Assembly (NCBI RefSeq): GCF_000006405.1
Contig: NW_003215453.1
Coordinates: 35,426 to 99,425 of the forward strand
Reading direction: 5' to 3'
DNA: 64,000 nt
Origin: Perkinsus marinus ATCC 50983
Lineage: Eukaryota; Perkinsozoa; Perkinsida; Perkinsidae
Positions within the stretch are counted from its first letter, which is position 1. Every line of letters starts with the position of its first letter. The notes beneath the pieces are model-generated. The model saw only the letters and a program-made list of their open reading frames with translations. It was not told the origin of the DNA and made no database searches. A program made the position numbers and the translations under genes. Shown here piece by piece: positions 11,970-22,282 of the stretch.

Positions 11970-13007
11970 CTATCTACCTAATAGACCCAATGATTGAGCA
12001 ATAATACGTAACCACTGTATAGCACTCCTCTTCTCGATATCATCAGGGCCCAAGTCATTATACTCCTCCCCATCATCATCATCTTCTTCATGTCGTCGTC
12101 GTCGTTGTCCACTACCTCTGAAATGCTTAATGAATCTATTAGGCATAGCTTGCTGGTATCTAAGGTTACTATCATGTCTACTATAAGGATATAACTACTA
12201 CTACTCACCCTCTACTCCACAGTATAAGGGATAGTATATCAGGATCACCACATAGAGCATAACCAGACATTGGATCATATCTACTATTAAAGTAATGTTA
12301 GTATTGTTGATAATATTACATGATAGGTAGAGTTAGTTTACCATGACCACATAGAATATGAGATGCCTGCCGCCATAACCTCTCGTTCAAAGGGTTCACA
12401 GATACATCCAATATCCTAGGCTTATCCACTACTACACCACTATCCCTTAATTTGGATAATACATACTTACATTGTGGTACCTACGACAAGCATCGATAAC
12501 TATCGCTGTTGTAATAGGTAACACCTGTGAGCTGTAAAACATGATAGGACGACGATCGTCCCCAAGATGGTTACCAAGCAGTGATGATGATGATGATATA
12601 GCAGTATCCTGACTCCCTCTCAATGCAGCAGTAGCAGCAGCCCACAGTGCTATAAACCCCGCTGCCATTCTACGATCATTAGATGTGGAATCAGATACCA
12701 CATATCCCGATGATGTGATGTTCTTATGTAATGATGATGTTGGTAATGTGATAATACTACTACTACCATAAGCATCATCATCATCATTCATAACATTATT
12801 AGTAGTGAACTGCAGGTTGACTAGTGCACAGTTATCTCCAGAGAGGCATGTATGTAGGGTAGTGTCTGGGGTAGTAGATGTTGCTAGTAGTAATAGACTC
12901 TTACACCATGTGTAGGTAGTTTGGATATTGAGGATTGCTAATAAGGTGATGACAAGCAATATTCCCAAGGTTAAGTATCTACTCCTTAACCGTCTGTGTA
13001 TGGCCAT
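11970..13007 (-). CDS. type II membrane protein, unidentified
   Basis: No family recognised. Exon 1 starts MAIHRRLRSRYL and has one N-terminal membrane anchor (TLGILLVITLLAILNI), typical of a type II ER/Golgi protein. A probably luminal region follows with AAGFIALWAAATAALRG and IMFYSSQVLPITTAIVIDAC. Later exons read YVLSKLRDSGVVVDKPRILD, NERLWRQASHILCGHG, RYDPMSGYALCGDPDILSLI and RHDSNLRYQQAMPNRFIKHF. The last exon ends DIEKRSAIQWLRIIAQSLGL at TAG 11972-11970. A 28-nt intron (12208-12181) is needed to join LILWSRG to RHDSN in frame. It lies 176 bp upstream of GAA1 on the same strand. A secretory-pathway enzyme is a guess. Confidence 0.65.
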
Positions 13008-13212
13008 AATGATTCATTGATAACTGATAAACATTGTGAATATATAACATGATAATACTCTAACACAAATGCTTGTATCAACGATAAGAGCGTCATCATC
13101 TGAGTTATTAGTATCACTACTCCTGCTTCTCCTCACTATACTTGAGTTGACTCAACTTGACGAGACCTCTGATATGAACAACACGATAATGCCAATGGAT
13201 GGTATGACATTA

Positions 13213-13980
13213 TTACAAATGAGCATCGTATATCGCATGTTGGACATAGCTGGCAAACAATACTCCAACCGGGGGTGCACATAATAGTACCCAAGATGAT
13301 GCTCTAGGACCAGTACCATCAGCACAAATCCTAATAACCATGATCATGATCAGTGATAATAATACACTATTATTACCATATAGATATTATCCATGATAAT
13401 ATGTATATACCAATCGGTATTATACTATCCCTAATGATACTAGGGTCTTTACCATTATACTCCTCATTTCGTCTTATTACAGCTTCCTCGTGATCCATTA
13501 TAGATATATCATAGGTTCTATTAAGTGCCCGTAAGAGAAGACCACAACCTAGTAATGTAACTGGTAGGTAGTAATATGATGACGATATTAATGTTGATGA
13601 TGGTGATGCGAAGAAGCCTACTAACTGACATAAGGAACTATAGATAGTTATAGGGTAACAGGATGAATACTACTAGTGATAATACAGCAGAATTAGATTG
13701 TAGTGCTACTGTTAGATGAATACCAGTAACCTGCTGTATTATTGCAGTTCCATACCATCCCATGCACAACATAGTAAACATCAATTCATATTCCCGCCAT
13801 CGCTTCGTACACCTATAATGGAGGTTGGTATTGATGACACTAGTAATAGTAGTATTACTCTTGTATGATGTTGTTCATATTCTTAATGAATTCACGTTGT
13901 GTGTTCTCATCCATAGGGATAACCCTACTCCCATTACCCTCTCGATCAGGGGTTTTATTACTGCTTTTCGAGGTGGTCAT
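13213..13980 (-). CDS. small polytopic membrane protein
   Basis: Not recognised. It starts MTTSKSSNKTPDREGNGSRV at 13980, then ENTQREFIKNMNNII. The next exon reads TKRWREYELMFTMLCMGWYG, followed by hydrophobic segments (VALQSNSAVLSLVVFIL, then LCQLVGFFASPSS and YYYLPVTLLGCGLLLRAL) and the soluble loop IMDHEEAVIRRNEEYNG. Further membrane stretches follow (IIPIGIYILSWIISIW and SSWVLLCAPPVGVLFASYV), ending YDAHL at TAA 13215-13213. Roughly four or five membrane spans. A 22-nt intron (GTTACCCTATAACTATCTAG-like) is the simplest way to keep the second and third spans in frame. Confidence 0.6.
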
Positions 13981-14084
13981 TGACAATAATAATAATCACT
14001 ATCACATATTAACCATCAGCATTCATACTATACAACACAATGAACAATAAGTAAACAACACTATCGTGATGATAGTAACTTCTA

Positions 14085-14952
14085 TTACTCTTGCTTAGTA
14101 TCATCAGTAGTCTTATTATCATCTATAGCTTTATCAGTAGTAGTGATATTATCACTCTTATCTTTCTCCTCCTCATCATTAGTAGTAGTAGGGTTTTCCA
14201 TGAAGAAGTACTTGAGTCTATAAGCATCGGAGCCATTAAGATAGTATCTAATAGCATATAATTATTCCTATACTTGACCACTACTATTACCGGGTCAAAC
14301 GCTTGGTCTTAATGAATCCCAGCTTCCTGTATAGTCCCAATGCAGCTGTATTAGTGATCTCAGCTTCAAGTACACACTGAGGGGGGATGGATAGGCAGGA
14401 GGAGGAGGAGGAGGCACAGGTTCGATCCCCGGTACTACCTCATCAGCACCCATCTGATGCATCCTTTCCAATGCTAATTGTACCATATGCGATGCAATAT
14501 GCTGACCACGATACGAGGCTTCTACTGCTAGCATTGCTATGTAACTATAGTATTAATATGATACTAGCCACTACTGTAACCATTAGTACCCTCTTTGAGT
14601 AGACTGCTGCTGCTGCTTTACATCATTATTAGTAGTATCATTCAACTTGGGATGATGCTCATCCAATTTACATACTACACATCCTATTATCTTATCCACG
14701 CACCGATCGATACACTACATACAATGATAATGATGATCAAGAAGGCTAATAGCCAGTTATTACCATGATGCATAGTTCTGGCCATTTATTGAGGAAGTAG
14801 CGGTAAGTGAATATTGAATAGGGCTCTGATAAATCCTTCTCTATAAGCTCATTCAATGCTTCTAGATCGTGCTCATCTCTATACGATATATACTCCAAAG
14901 TTGGTGGAGGAGTGGTATGAGCAGATTCAGAAACGACAGGAGCAGTGGACAT
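14085..14952 (-). CDS. NAA30: N-alpha-acetyltransferase NAA30 (NatC catalytic subunit)
   Basis: A GNAT-fold enzyme that acetylates N-terminal Met of nascent proteins from acetyl-CoA. Exon 1 contains YRDEHDLEALNELIEKDLSE followed by PYSIFTYRYFLNKWPELC, the family's peptide-binding signature. Exon 2 gives DKIIGCVVCKLDEHHP and a Gln run. Exon 3 gives GYIAMLAVEASYRGQHIASH, the acetyl-CoA binding motif (RGQHIA, family Q/RxxGxG/A), then MGADE. Exon 4 gives VLEAEITNTAALGLYRKLGF and exon 5 YYLNGSDAYRLKYFF with an acidic tail, stop TAA 14087-14085. All junctions keep frame. Start: Met at 14952 (MSTAPVV) or 15003. The intron between exons 3 and 4 holds a tRNA-like motif. Confidence 0.9.
14377..14438 (-). 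repeat. NAA30 intron with antisense tRNA-like motif
   Basis: A 62-nt intron fixed by frame on both sides (GADE before, VLEAEITN after). From the 5' splice site it reads GTAGTACCGGGGATCGAACC. On the plus strand this is TTCGATC, CCCGG, TACTACC: a T-loop, T-stem and 7-nt acceptor-like strand, but with no oligo-T. The rest is a CCT repeat leading to CAG. Confidence 0.8.
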
Positions 14953-15270
14953 CCGAAGACAAGGAGGAGAAATAGAAATTGAACTGGTGATAATGTTGAT
15001 CATAACCAGTTATTATTAGTACAAAGTAATAACGTATAATCGTGGTGGAGACGTTGTTAATGATACCTACTACTATCGTTATGATTATACTAGTAGTAGT
15101 AGATCTGTGCTGCTATACAGAGCAATATAACTCCTTGTGAATAGATAAGACCCTACTTCATCATCAATCATGCTGCGTCTATCTATCTGTCTGCTGCTCT
15201 GCTTGATGCTATCATCATCATCAAGTCCAAGTTGGCGTATTATACCTTCTCCTCTTCCTCCTTCTCCTTC

Positions 15271-15942
15271 TCATCCTCCACGACTACTACTATTACTACT
15301 GCTACTATCATTATCAGTAGGTATTCTAGCTCTCTTGAACTCACAACATAGGTCCTTTACTGGTATATACTCATTAATACAATCCACCCATTCCCTGGAC
15401 CATCTTACTATTCTACCTTCATAACCCATATGACTGAATATGAAGGATATGCTATCGATAATACTAAAGTTCTTCAATACCTTCCTCGAGATTGATGGTG
15501 TTGATTGCCTTGTATCAATACATAATTAGGCCTAACTGCAGCAATCTCTGTTCTCTCCCTGAATACCAATGAGTATTGATGATGATGATACTAGTAGTAC
15601 TGCTATTACCGACAGAATGGGCATCTAATAGTAACATCAGGGCTCAGCTTATTCATACCAGTATCGGGATCATATACATCATTGTTGTTAGAAGGATCTT
15701 CCAAAGAATGAGCAACAAGAGAATCTAGACATATCTCGCATAGGGTATGACCACAATTAACCAATACCTGCAATATGATGACTTATTCTCTACCTTATAA
15801 GTAGTAAGGATATCATGTTGTTGTTACCTACCATAGGGCGTCGATTGATAGGAGTAAATCCTTCACAACATATCTCACATGAGGAGCATCCTGATGGGGT
15901 AAAGGGTGTACCCCATCTTGATAAGTAATATGAGGTCAGCAT
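15271..15942 (-). CDS. RING finger protein, probable E3 ubiquitin ligase
   Basis: It starts MLTSYYLSRWGTPFTPSG at 15942. The RING is split by an intron: exon 1 gives CSSCEICCEGFTPINRRPM; exon 2 gives VLVNCGHTLCEICLDSL, a spacer of about 25 residues, and IRCPFC. This is a C3HC4-type RING (CxxC...CGHTLCxxC...CPxC), known to recruit ubiquitin E2 enzymes. Downstream exons read RERTEIAAVRPNY, then, across a 41-nt intron, VLKNFSIIDSISFIFSHMGY and VRWSREWVDCINEYIPVKDL. It ends at a TGA near 15271 after a Ser run; a further in-frame stretch (RQLGLDDDDSIKQ) beyond that stop may be another exon. The substrate is unknown. Confidence 0.7.
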
Positions 15943-16058
15943 TATACAATAATACTAAAAGGATAATACAGAGAGGCAAACAACACTACCCGAGAGGGAT
16001 CAAACACACACTGGTCGTAGTAATGATGATACACTCTTGTCGTTGTTGTATCATATAA

Positions 16059-17939
16059 CTACTCCTCCTTCTTTTTAGTATCCTTGACTGTAGATTGTAA
16101 TGATAATGCCTTGATAATAGTATTAATAACAATAATAGTAGCCAGTACTACTATACATGCTGATGACCATAGTACTACATCACGTATCTGTTGATAATAT
16201 TAATACCCAATATTATACGAAGGTGTATTACCTCAGTATTACCACTAGGTATTGATAAATCTATTGGGGCAGCAGGCATAACCTGTTATAATACATACCC
16301 ATAATAATAACGATGATAATGATGATACTAGTCTTATTACGGATAATGGTACAACACGATTGGTGTGTTGAGAGCCTGCTTGTATGATGATGGAGTACAT
16401 GGTGTTTACTATGCTATCCTCTGCTATACCAAGTTCGGTAAATACATTACCCTTTTCCGCAGCACATGATGTTGTATTACTAGTAGCAAACCATATAGGA
16501 GATCCAAGCCATGCATCTAATGAAGATAAAACATATAATAGGTATTTTATACTTGTTATTATTACGATAGTAGCCCTGGCATCTATGAGCATCCAGCTGT
16601 GACCTATTAACTTCAAAGGGCTTCTGGCAGTCTGGTCTAGTATAACGTGTATGTACTGGTATAGGGTACCTTGCATTATTAATATGACTGATAATAGTAG
16701 TGATAATAGTTATTACGTATCAGTGATAACTGGCAAGGGGTAGTTCATAAAGGATGGTACCTCTATATCCTGATAACAACGACATGCTGCACTATTACCG
16801 ATACGGCTATTGTTGTTATTACCACTCTCGCCAATGGATATGTACCCATCATGCTATGATCATATAGCTCATCAGGGTCTACGAACAGCTCTGATGGTAA
16901 CCATTCGAATGCTCTTACTGGGGCATCTAACATCAAGGGCAAAAATTAGAGTATATTACTCCACTACCATTCAACTGTACCTATCGATGCATTGAGGGTA
17001 GCATAGAGTTGCTTATGAGCACCTTCATTAGCTATATCTGACAACAAGGATACTCATGTAACTATCACAAGTCATACCCCTCCGTTGGTGCTCGAGCGCA
17101 CAAGTCTGTGTTGGCCCCTTCAGGTGGTGTATATGGCACATAGGGGATAGTAGTGAACATGACTCGGCTAGTATCTATAATTACTAATAACTGATAATAA
17201 TATATTCGATGATTATGCTTACAGTAACACCCTTCTGGGTTTGGGTATATGATAATAGCCTCTGACATCCGTATTTATTTCGGACATCAGTTGTATCATC
17301 CCTGGCAGCTAACTCGGATATTAGTCTTGATAATGGCATACCAGTTGCTGATGCAACATCTGGGCTTTGGACCTAGGAATAGTGATAAGCAGTAATCTTA
17401 TTAGAACTATACCTACGATGATGGCTGATATATTATTAGACAATTTGAATGTATTCGGTAGGCTACTAAGAAGCCTTTCTTTGAAGGGGAATATGCTTTC
17501 TGTAACGGACTTGTCGTATGATAGACCTGATAAGAACTGATAGATTGTCGAAACATATATGGTTAGTACAGCTAAGGCCTTGCGGCAGGGGTGCAGGGGA
17601 CCAGTATGGGCCCTCTCCAACAGACAGTACCGATGCATGCAACATAAACGGAGTGGACGATCGAACAATCGGGGATACCGTATTGAAGTGGAATAAGGTC
17701 TGATAATGGTATAAATAAGGAGGGAGTAATAATCCATATCACAACAATACCACACTTGAGTAATATGAATACCATACCCATACTACCACTGCAGGACCAT
17801 CAGGTTTCCTTATATCCCCTCGTGCTACTATTGCGGCTCCTAGACATCTGTCATCATCATCATAAGCCAAGGTTTGATCTACATTAAACATGAGTATTAT
17901 CATGCACAATGATAATAATGTATGATGATAGACTGCCAT
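16059..17939 (-). CDS. PIG-X/Pbn1-like GPI mannosyltransferase subunit (tentative)
   Basis: The N-terminus (MAVYHHTLLSLCMIILMFNV...LAYDDDD) looks like a cleaved signal peptide. Later exons include VIWIITPSLFIPLSDLIPLQ, VTESIFPFKERLLSSLPNTF, LAARDDTTDVRNKYGCQRLL, FEWLPSELFVDPDEL, PVHTRYTRPDCQKPFEV and AWLGSPIWFATSNTTSCAAE. The last exons give VMPAAPIDLSIPSGNTE, a C-terminal membrane span (VVLWSSACIVVLATIIVINT) and a Lys-rich tail ending at TAG 16061-16059. PIG-X/Pbn1 proteins have a signal peptide, a luminal domain with a conserved PVH.RY..P stretch and one C-terminal span; they stabilise the first GPI mannosyltransferase. The identification rests on that motif, the topology and the last exons. 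Exon joints in the middle are approximate. Confidence 0.42.
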
Positions 17940-18877
17940 TTATACGGACATAAGCATACGGAATAATAATACTGGTAGTAATAACAATGTATAGCGGAGT
18001 AGTTACTGTGGATATGAAACATTAATGGATAAACACTTAATGTGGACGAGTTGTGGTAACAGCTATCATGACTAGATACCCCGATTTATGTATCATAGCA
18101 AGTAATAGTGATAGGCATACTCGCACAGGAGCCTATCAGTACCAGATGAATCGGTTGACATTATCTCAGTGCTTGTTGCAGACACAGACTTATCAATTAA
18201 CTGGACCAAGTATTTGATGATCCCGGAGTGGGATGCTGATGGCATGCATACCACCCGTAACGCAATCTACGTAGTTGTTATAATGTGTTAGGTTCATGAC
18301 GCTAGACGATGTATGTTGGCAACTACACTTCCCTTAACAATCCTCTAAGTATATAGCTATGCAGGTTGTTGTCCAGGCTTAGCATTCGAACCACTCGAGT
18401 TCAACCCTCACCCTCGGCATTTTCTCAGCTGATGACTTTGCAAGCGATTCTAATGTCGTGTATCCCCGTCAGATTATAGTAGCTATGTGCTTGCTATGTG
18501 CCACCATAGCAAGCACGAACTCAAATAATGAAGAGGGGTCGCTTAGCAAACGAGAGGTATTGAGGCTGTCGATTGCCCATGAATATTCCATTTCGATATT
18601 ATTAGCCGATAAATATGTATATTAATACTATCATTCGCTAGTTTACAGTATATATCGATAGTAGTCTAGTTTATTAGAAACGCTCAAACGCGGAATTACA
18701 GCCTGTTCTGCAGTGAAGAGTATAAGGTAGAATATATGAACACAAGCTCATAGAGTTAGTAGCTCATAGACATACCACTGCCATACCATGTACAAGATAA
18801 ATCAATGGTGGATGATGATGACAGTAGTGCTTTTAATTATACCATGCGATTGTCTATGAGAGAATGAGCAGCAAATA
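17940..18877. other. no gene seen
   Basis: Between two minus-strand genes. Stops are frequent in all frames. No repeat or tRNA-like motif stands out apart from a weak GAGTTCAACCC near 18399. Confidence 0.5.
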
Positions 18878-21846
18878 CTAAATAGTTGATATATCGAATG
18901 CTGACAAGTCCACATCAAATGATTCACCACCAAGGTAGGAGTGACCAGATACTCCAGCTGTGACCTCAGCGATAGCAGCTGCTAGCTCAGTACTTGTAAA
19001 GGAGGTAGAGTCTCCTTCTGATAACATAAGTGTGGTATCAGATATCTAAATACAACAACATCTCCTCAGTTGGTTGATATCAGCTGTTACTTCTGCACTG
19101 CCCTTGGTACTTCCCTTACCGTCATCTGCTGCTGCTGCTGATATATCGGAATTGTCCAAACGTGATGTATCAGCAAATGAGGCATATATCTACTTGTCAA
19201 GGATCTTGTCAGAGATGTTAATAGGATATGACCTCATCCAATTCCTTCTTTAGATTGTCCAATTGTGCTTTCCAATCATCCTCTCCCTCCATCATCACCA
19301 TTGGCTCCTCCTTCTCAAGAGATGGCATCTCATATTGTCGAATCTAAGTATGTATTTCCTCACACCATGAGCACATCCCTCCCCTTACCAGTTGCTCAAT
19401 ACTATCTCTAGTATCGTCAGATGGATAACTCAGTAATGATAGAGATAACCCATCGACCCCCCTCCCCATCATGGACTCATCCCTATAGGCTCTATCCTGA
19501 ATAGGCAGTATACTACCTCAGACTAATCTACGTAGTACTACCTCCCCAGATAGGAAGGATGTTATGGCCGCCGCCCTAGTCGTAGGAGGGCATACGTCAT
19601 CGTGTATAGGCCGCGATGGTTGCTGTTGTTGTTCCTCAACCATCACCTCCACCCCAAGGACTGCTCCCTCATGCTTATCAACCTCCTTAAGCACATCAAT
19701 ACTCCCTTTGTCCACAGTAGGATCAACAGTAGGAGTCCTATCCCCATCCTTCCCTCTAACCACTACCCACAACTCCTCTTGAGATACTCTACCACTAGAC
19801 TGTTGGGTACCGATCACATCCGATCGCCGAGGACATGTCCCCTGTGGCCTCCTCTTTACCTCCCGTTCTTGACTCTTCCTTACTCCATGCTTTACCGCAT
19901 TGTTCACTCCACGCGGTTTGCCATTCATCGGCCTAAGCCTCACCGATGACCCCTCCACTTCCTGTTGATTGTCCTTTGGCCTCTCCTTTACACTAGCCCG
20001 TAGTCTCATCTCCTCCTCCGATTTCCCCTGGGACAGCCTCTTAGGTGCTTGGGAGGCCTTCCTGAGGTACTGTGGTCTCCTCTCCACTTCCTGTTGCTGT
20101 CTCTTCCCCTCTGATGGCCTCTCCTCAGCCTCATTACTCTCTTCCTCCACAGGACCCTCCTCACACAGTTTCTCCACCTCAGCTCCACCCTCCTGCATAA
20201 TACTCCCCTCTACTTCCTCCACCACCACCTGTGGCCTCTCCGACTGTTGTTCCTTCCTGTCCTCTAACTGTCCTTCAACTCCTACTCCCGAGCTCCCTTC
20301 CTTCGACTCCTCCTCTACCCCCTTTGGGCTCCTCTCCTCCGGCCCTTGTACACCCTCCCCTATCACAGGGACCCTCTCTCCCGTCTCTATACCATTCCTT
20401 TCAATCCCCTCTTCTTTTCCCTCCCTCAGGCCAGCAGCATCCAACCTTGGCATCCGACCCTCTCCTTCATCATCTATCACCTGCATGTAACACACAGTAC
20501 ATAATCCTAATGGCACGTCCTTACCTGCTCTACCACCTCATCCCGAGCCTCTTGTGAGATAGGAACAGCATCCTCCTTCCCCGGTATCCTAGTATATAGA
20601 CATCATCATCACACGAAGGACCGCATACAGTACATACGTTGTAATGGTGGCAACCTCCACTAGTGGTTGCTTCCTCTCTTCACCAATCTTCCTAGCTCTC
20701 TCTGTCACTATAATATCAGCCTTAGCTTTACGTTGCATGTAGCGTTGTAACTGCTAACTACCTTCGACTGTGCTTTACAAGGGAGGTCTTTACATCAATG
20801 TCCCTTTCGGCCTCCTCACACCTTATTCTATCCCTCTCCTTCATTAGAGCCTTCCTACCTAGACAATCACCATTACTACTACCTGCATGACCCCCTTCCC
20901 TCCCTACCCCTATCAGCAACTATACTATCCCAATCATGAGGGAGTACTGGCTTCCTCTTCCTACAGCTATCTTCTAGTATCGAATCATCTGCTACCTCCC
21001 CAGGATTATCGTATGCATGGAAAGCTGTCTCAGCGTATTGAGTCAATAGATCATGGCTCATCCATGCACCTCTAATACACAATATATTCATCCCCCAAAG
21101 CCTTCTATACCCTACTACCTCTTATTATCCTTTTCATTCTTAATAAAAATATCATCAGATGGAAAGAATTGAGTATTTTTAGGCTTGAAACTGCTAGACA
21201 ACCTGAACACTAGAACATATCATCATTGTGTTAGCCTACCACACTACTTATTAGCCTTATCCCTAGCATCTATAATCCTCTTTACAACCTCATCATCCTC
21301 CCCTCTTCCCCTCTCCTGGTGTATAGCATCCAATGCATGTTGATACCTTAACGATGATATCATATACCAATACTATAGGCATACACTATTACCGTAGCCA
21401 TACCAACTCCTCATCCCTCAAACCTTGTTGTTGTTGTTGACGTAAACCCGAAGACAATGCTGTTGTGAAGGCATGAGCATTCCGCCGTCCCTGGTCTAGT
21501 GTAACCTGCTGAGTACCAATACCCAGCTTACGATCATATGTTCTATTACCTCTATATCCTCCTTTGCCTGTATCAAGGCCCTTAACTCTTCCTTATAGCT
21601 ATTGATATTATGTATTATGCTATGCTTCTTATCCTCTTTACACTGCATATCCTCAGCCAGCTTCATTCGGGCTATTCTAAAGCAATACGTCATACCACTC
21701 CACCGTGAACATTATGATGATTACATCCTCTTAGACCGTATAACCTCACCATGCCTGACTGCCATCATCCTCTTGATCCGCTCTCTATGAGCATGCTGCC
21801 TCTTTATGGCCTCTTCCTCGGCAGGTGATAGCCTCAACTTATTCAT
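18878..21846 (-). CDS. charged coiled-coil protein, unidentified
   Basis: It starts MNKLRLSPAEEEAIKRQHAH at 21846, followed by basic helical exons (KLAEDMQCKEDKKHSIIHNI, DQGRRNAHAFTTALSSGLRQ, YQHALDAIHQERGRGEDDEV, ALMKERDRIRCEEAERDIDV, YMQRKAKADIIVTERARKIG). A long exon of about 330 codons (about 20490-19510) is very rich in Glu, Lys, Arg and Gln. Terminal exons read EDDWKAQLDNLKKELDE and SFADTSRLDNSDIS, then ELAAAIAEVTAGVSGHSYLG, ending at TAG 18880-18878. The opposite strand also has long open frames here, but only the minus strand gives charged, helix-prone exons with consistent splice joints. It could be a cytoskeletal or flagellar protein; no domain was recognised. Confidence 0.62.
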
Positions 21847-22282
21847 ATTATTAACAACTACTGCCGATAGCAATCGTAATAAGTCTGCAACGACAACATA
21901 CTAACCGACCTATAGTGTTAACACAGCAACGTGTATGAGAGGCAAATAAATTACCCATACAAATATGCACAACATTCTGGCAAGCATGACTGCCGCCGCG
22001 CGGCGCGCAGAGGCCTATTTCACAAAGTACAAAATCCGTGAGGCGGTTAGGCTGAAACACAAAGCCACGATTCGGGGTCTAAGGGCAAGGAAGAGAACGG
22101 TATAGGGTATGGTGCACCTAAGAGCGCCTTTAGGAGACTCTGTGGAATAGTATGCAGCAGTATGCTACTACAGGCTCATGCTCGGAGTAACAAGCAAGGT
22201 GCATCAGTGGCAGACTACCGTTATGTGGAGTGGGAGCTCCCCCCCTATTACGGTAATTTGATAGTTCCTCAACGTTTTTACA
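21847..22282. other. divergent intergenic region
   Basis: Separates two genes transcribed away from each other, so it probably holds both promoters. It contains a GC-rich self-complementary stretch (GCCGCGCGGCGCGC, near 21993-22007). No TATA-like element is convincing. Confidence 0.4.

Noticed and set aside
19564-20557. Ser/Pro/Leu-rich plus-strand frames
   Set aside because: They are the complement of a Glu/Lys/Arg-rich minus-strand exon that has helical character and consistent splice joints.
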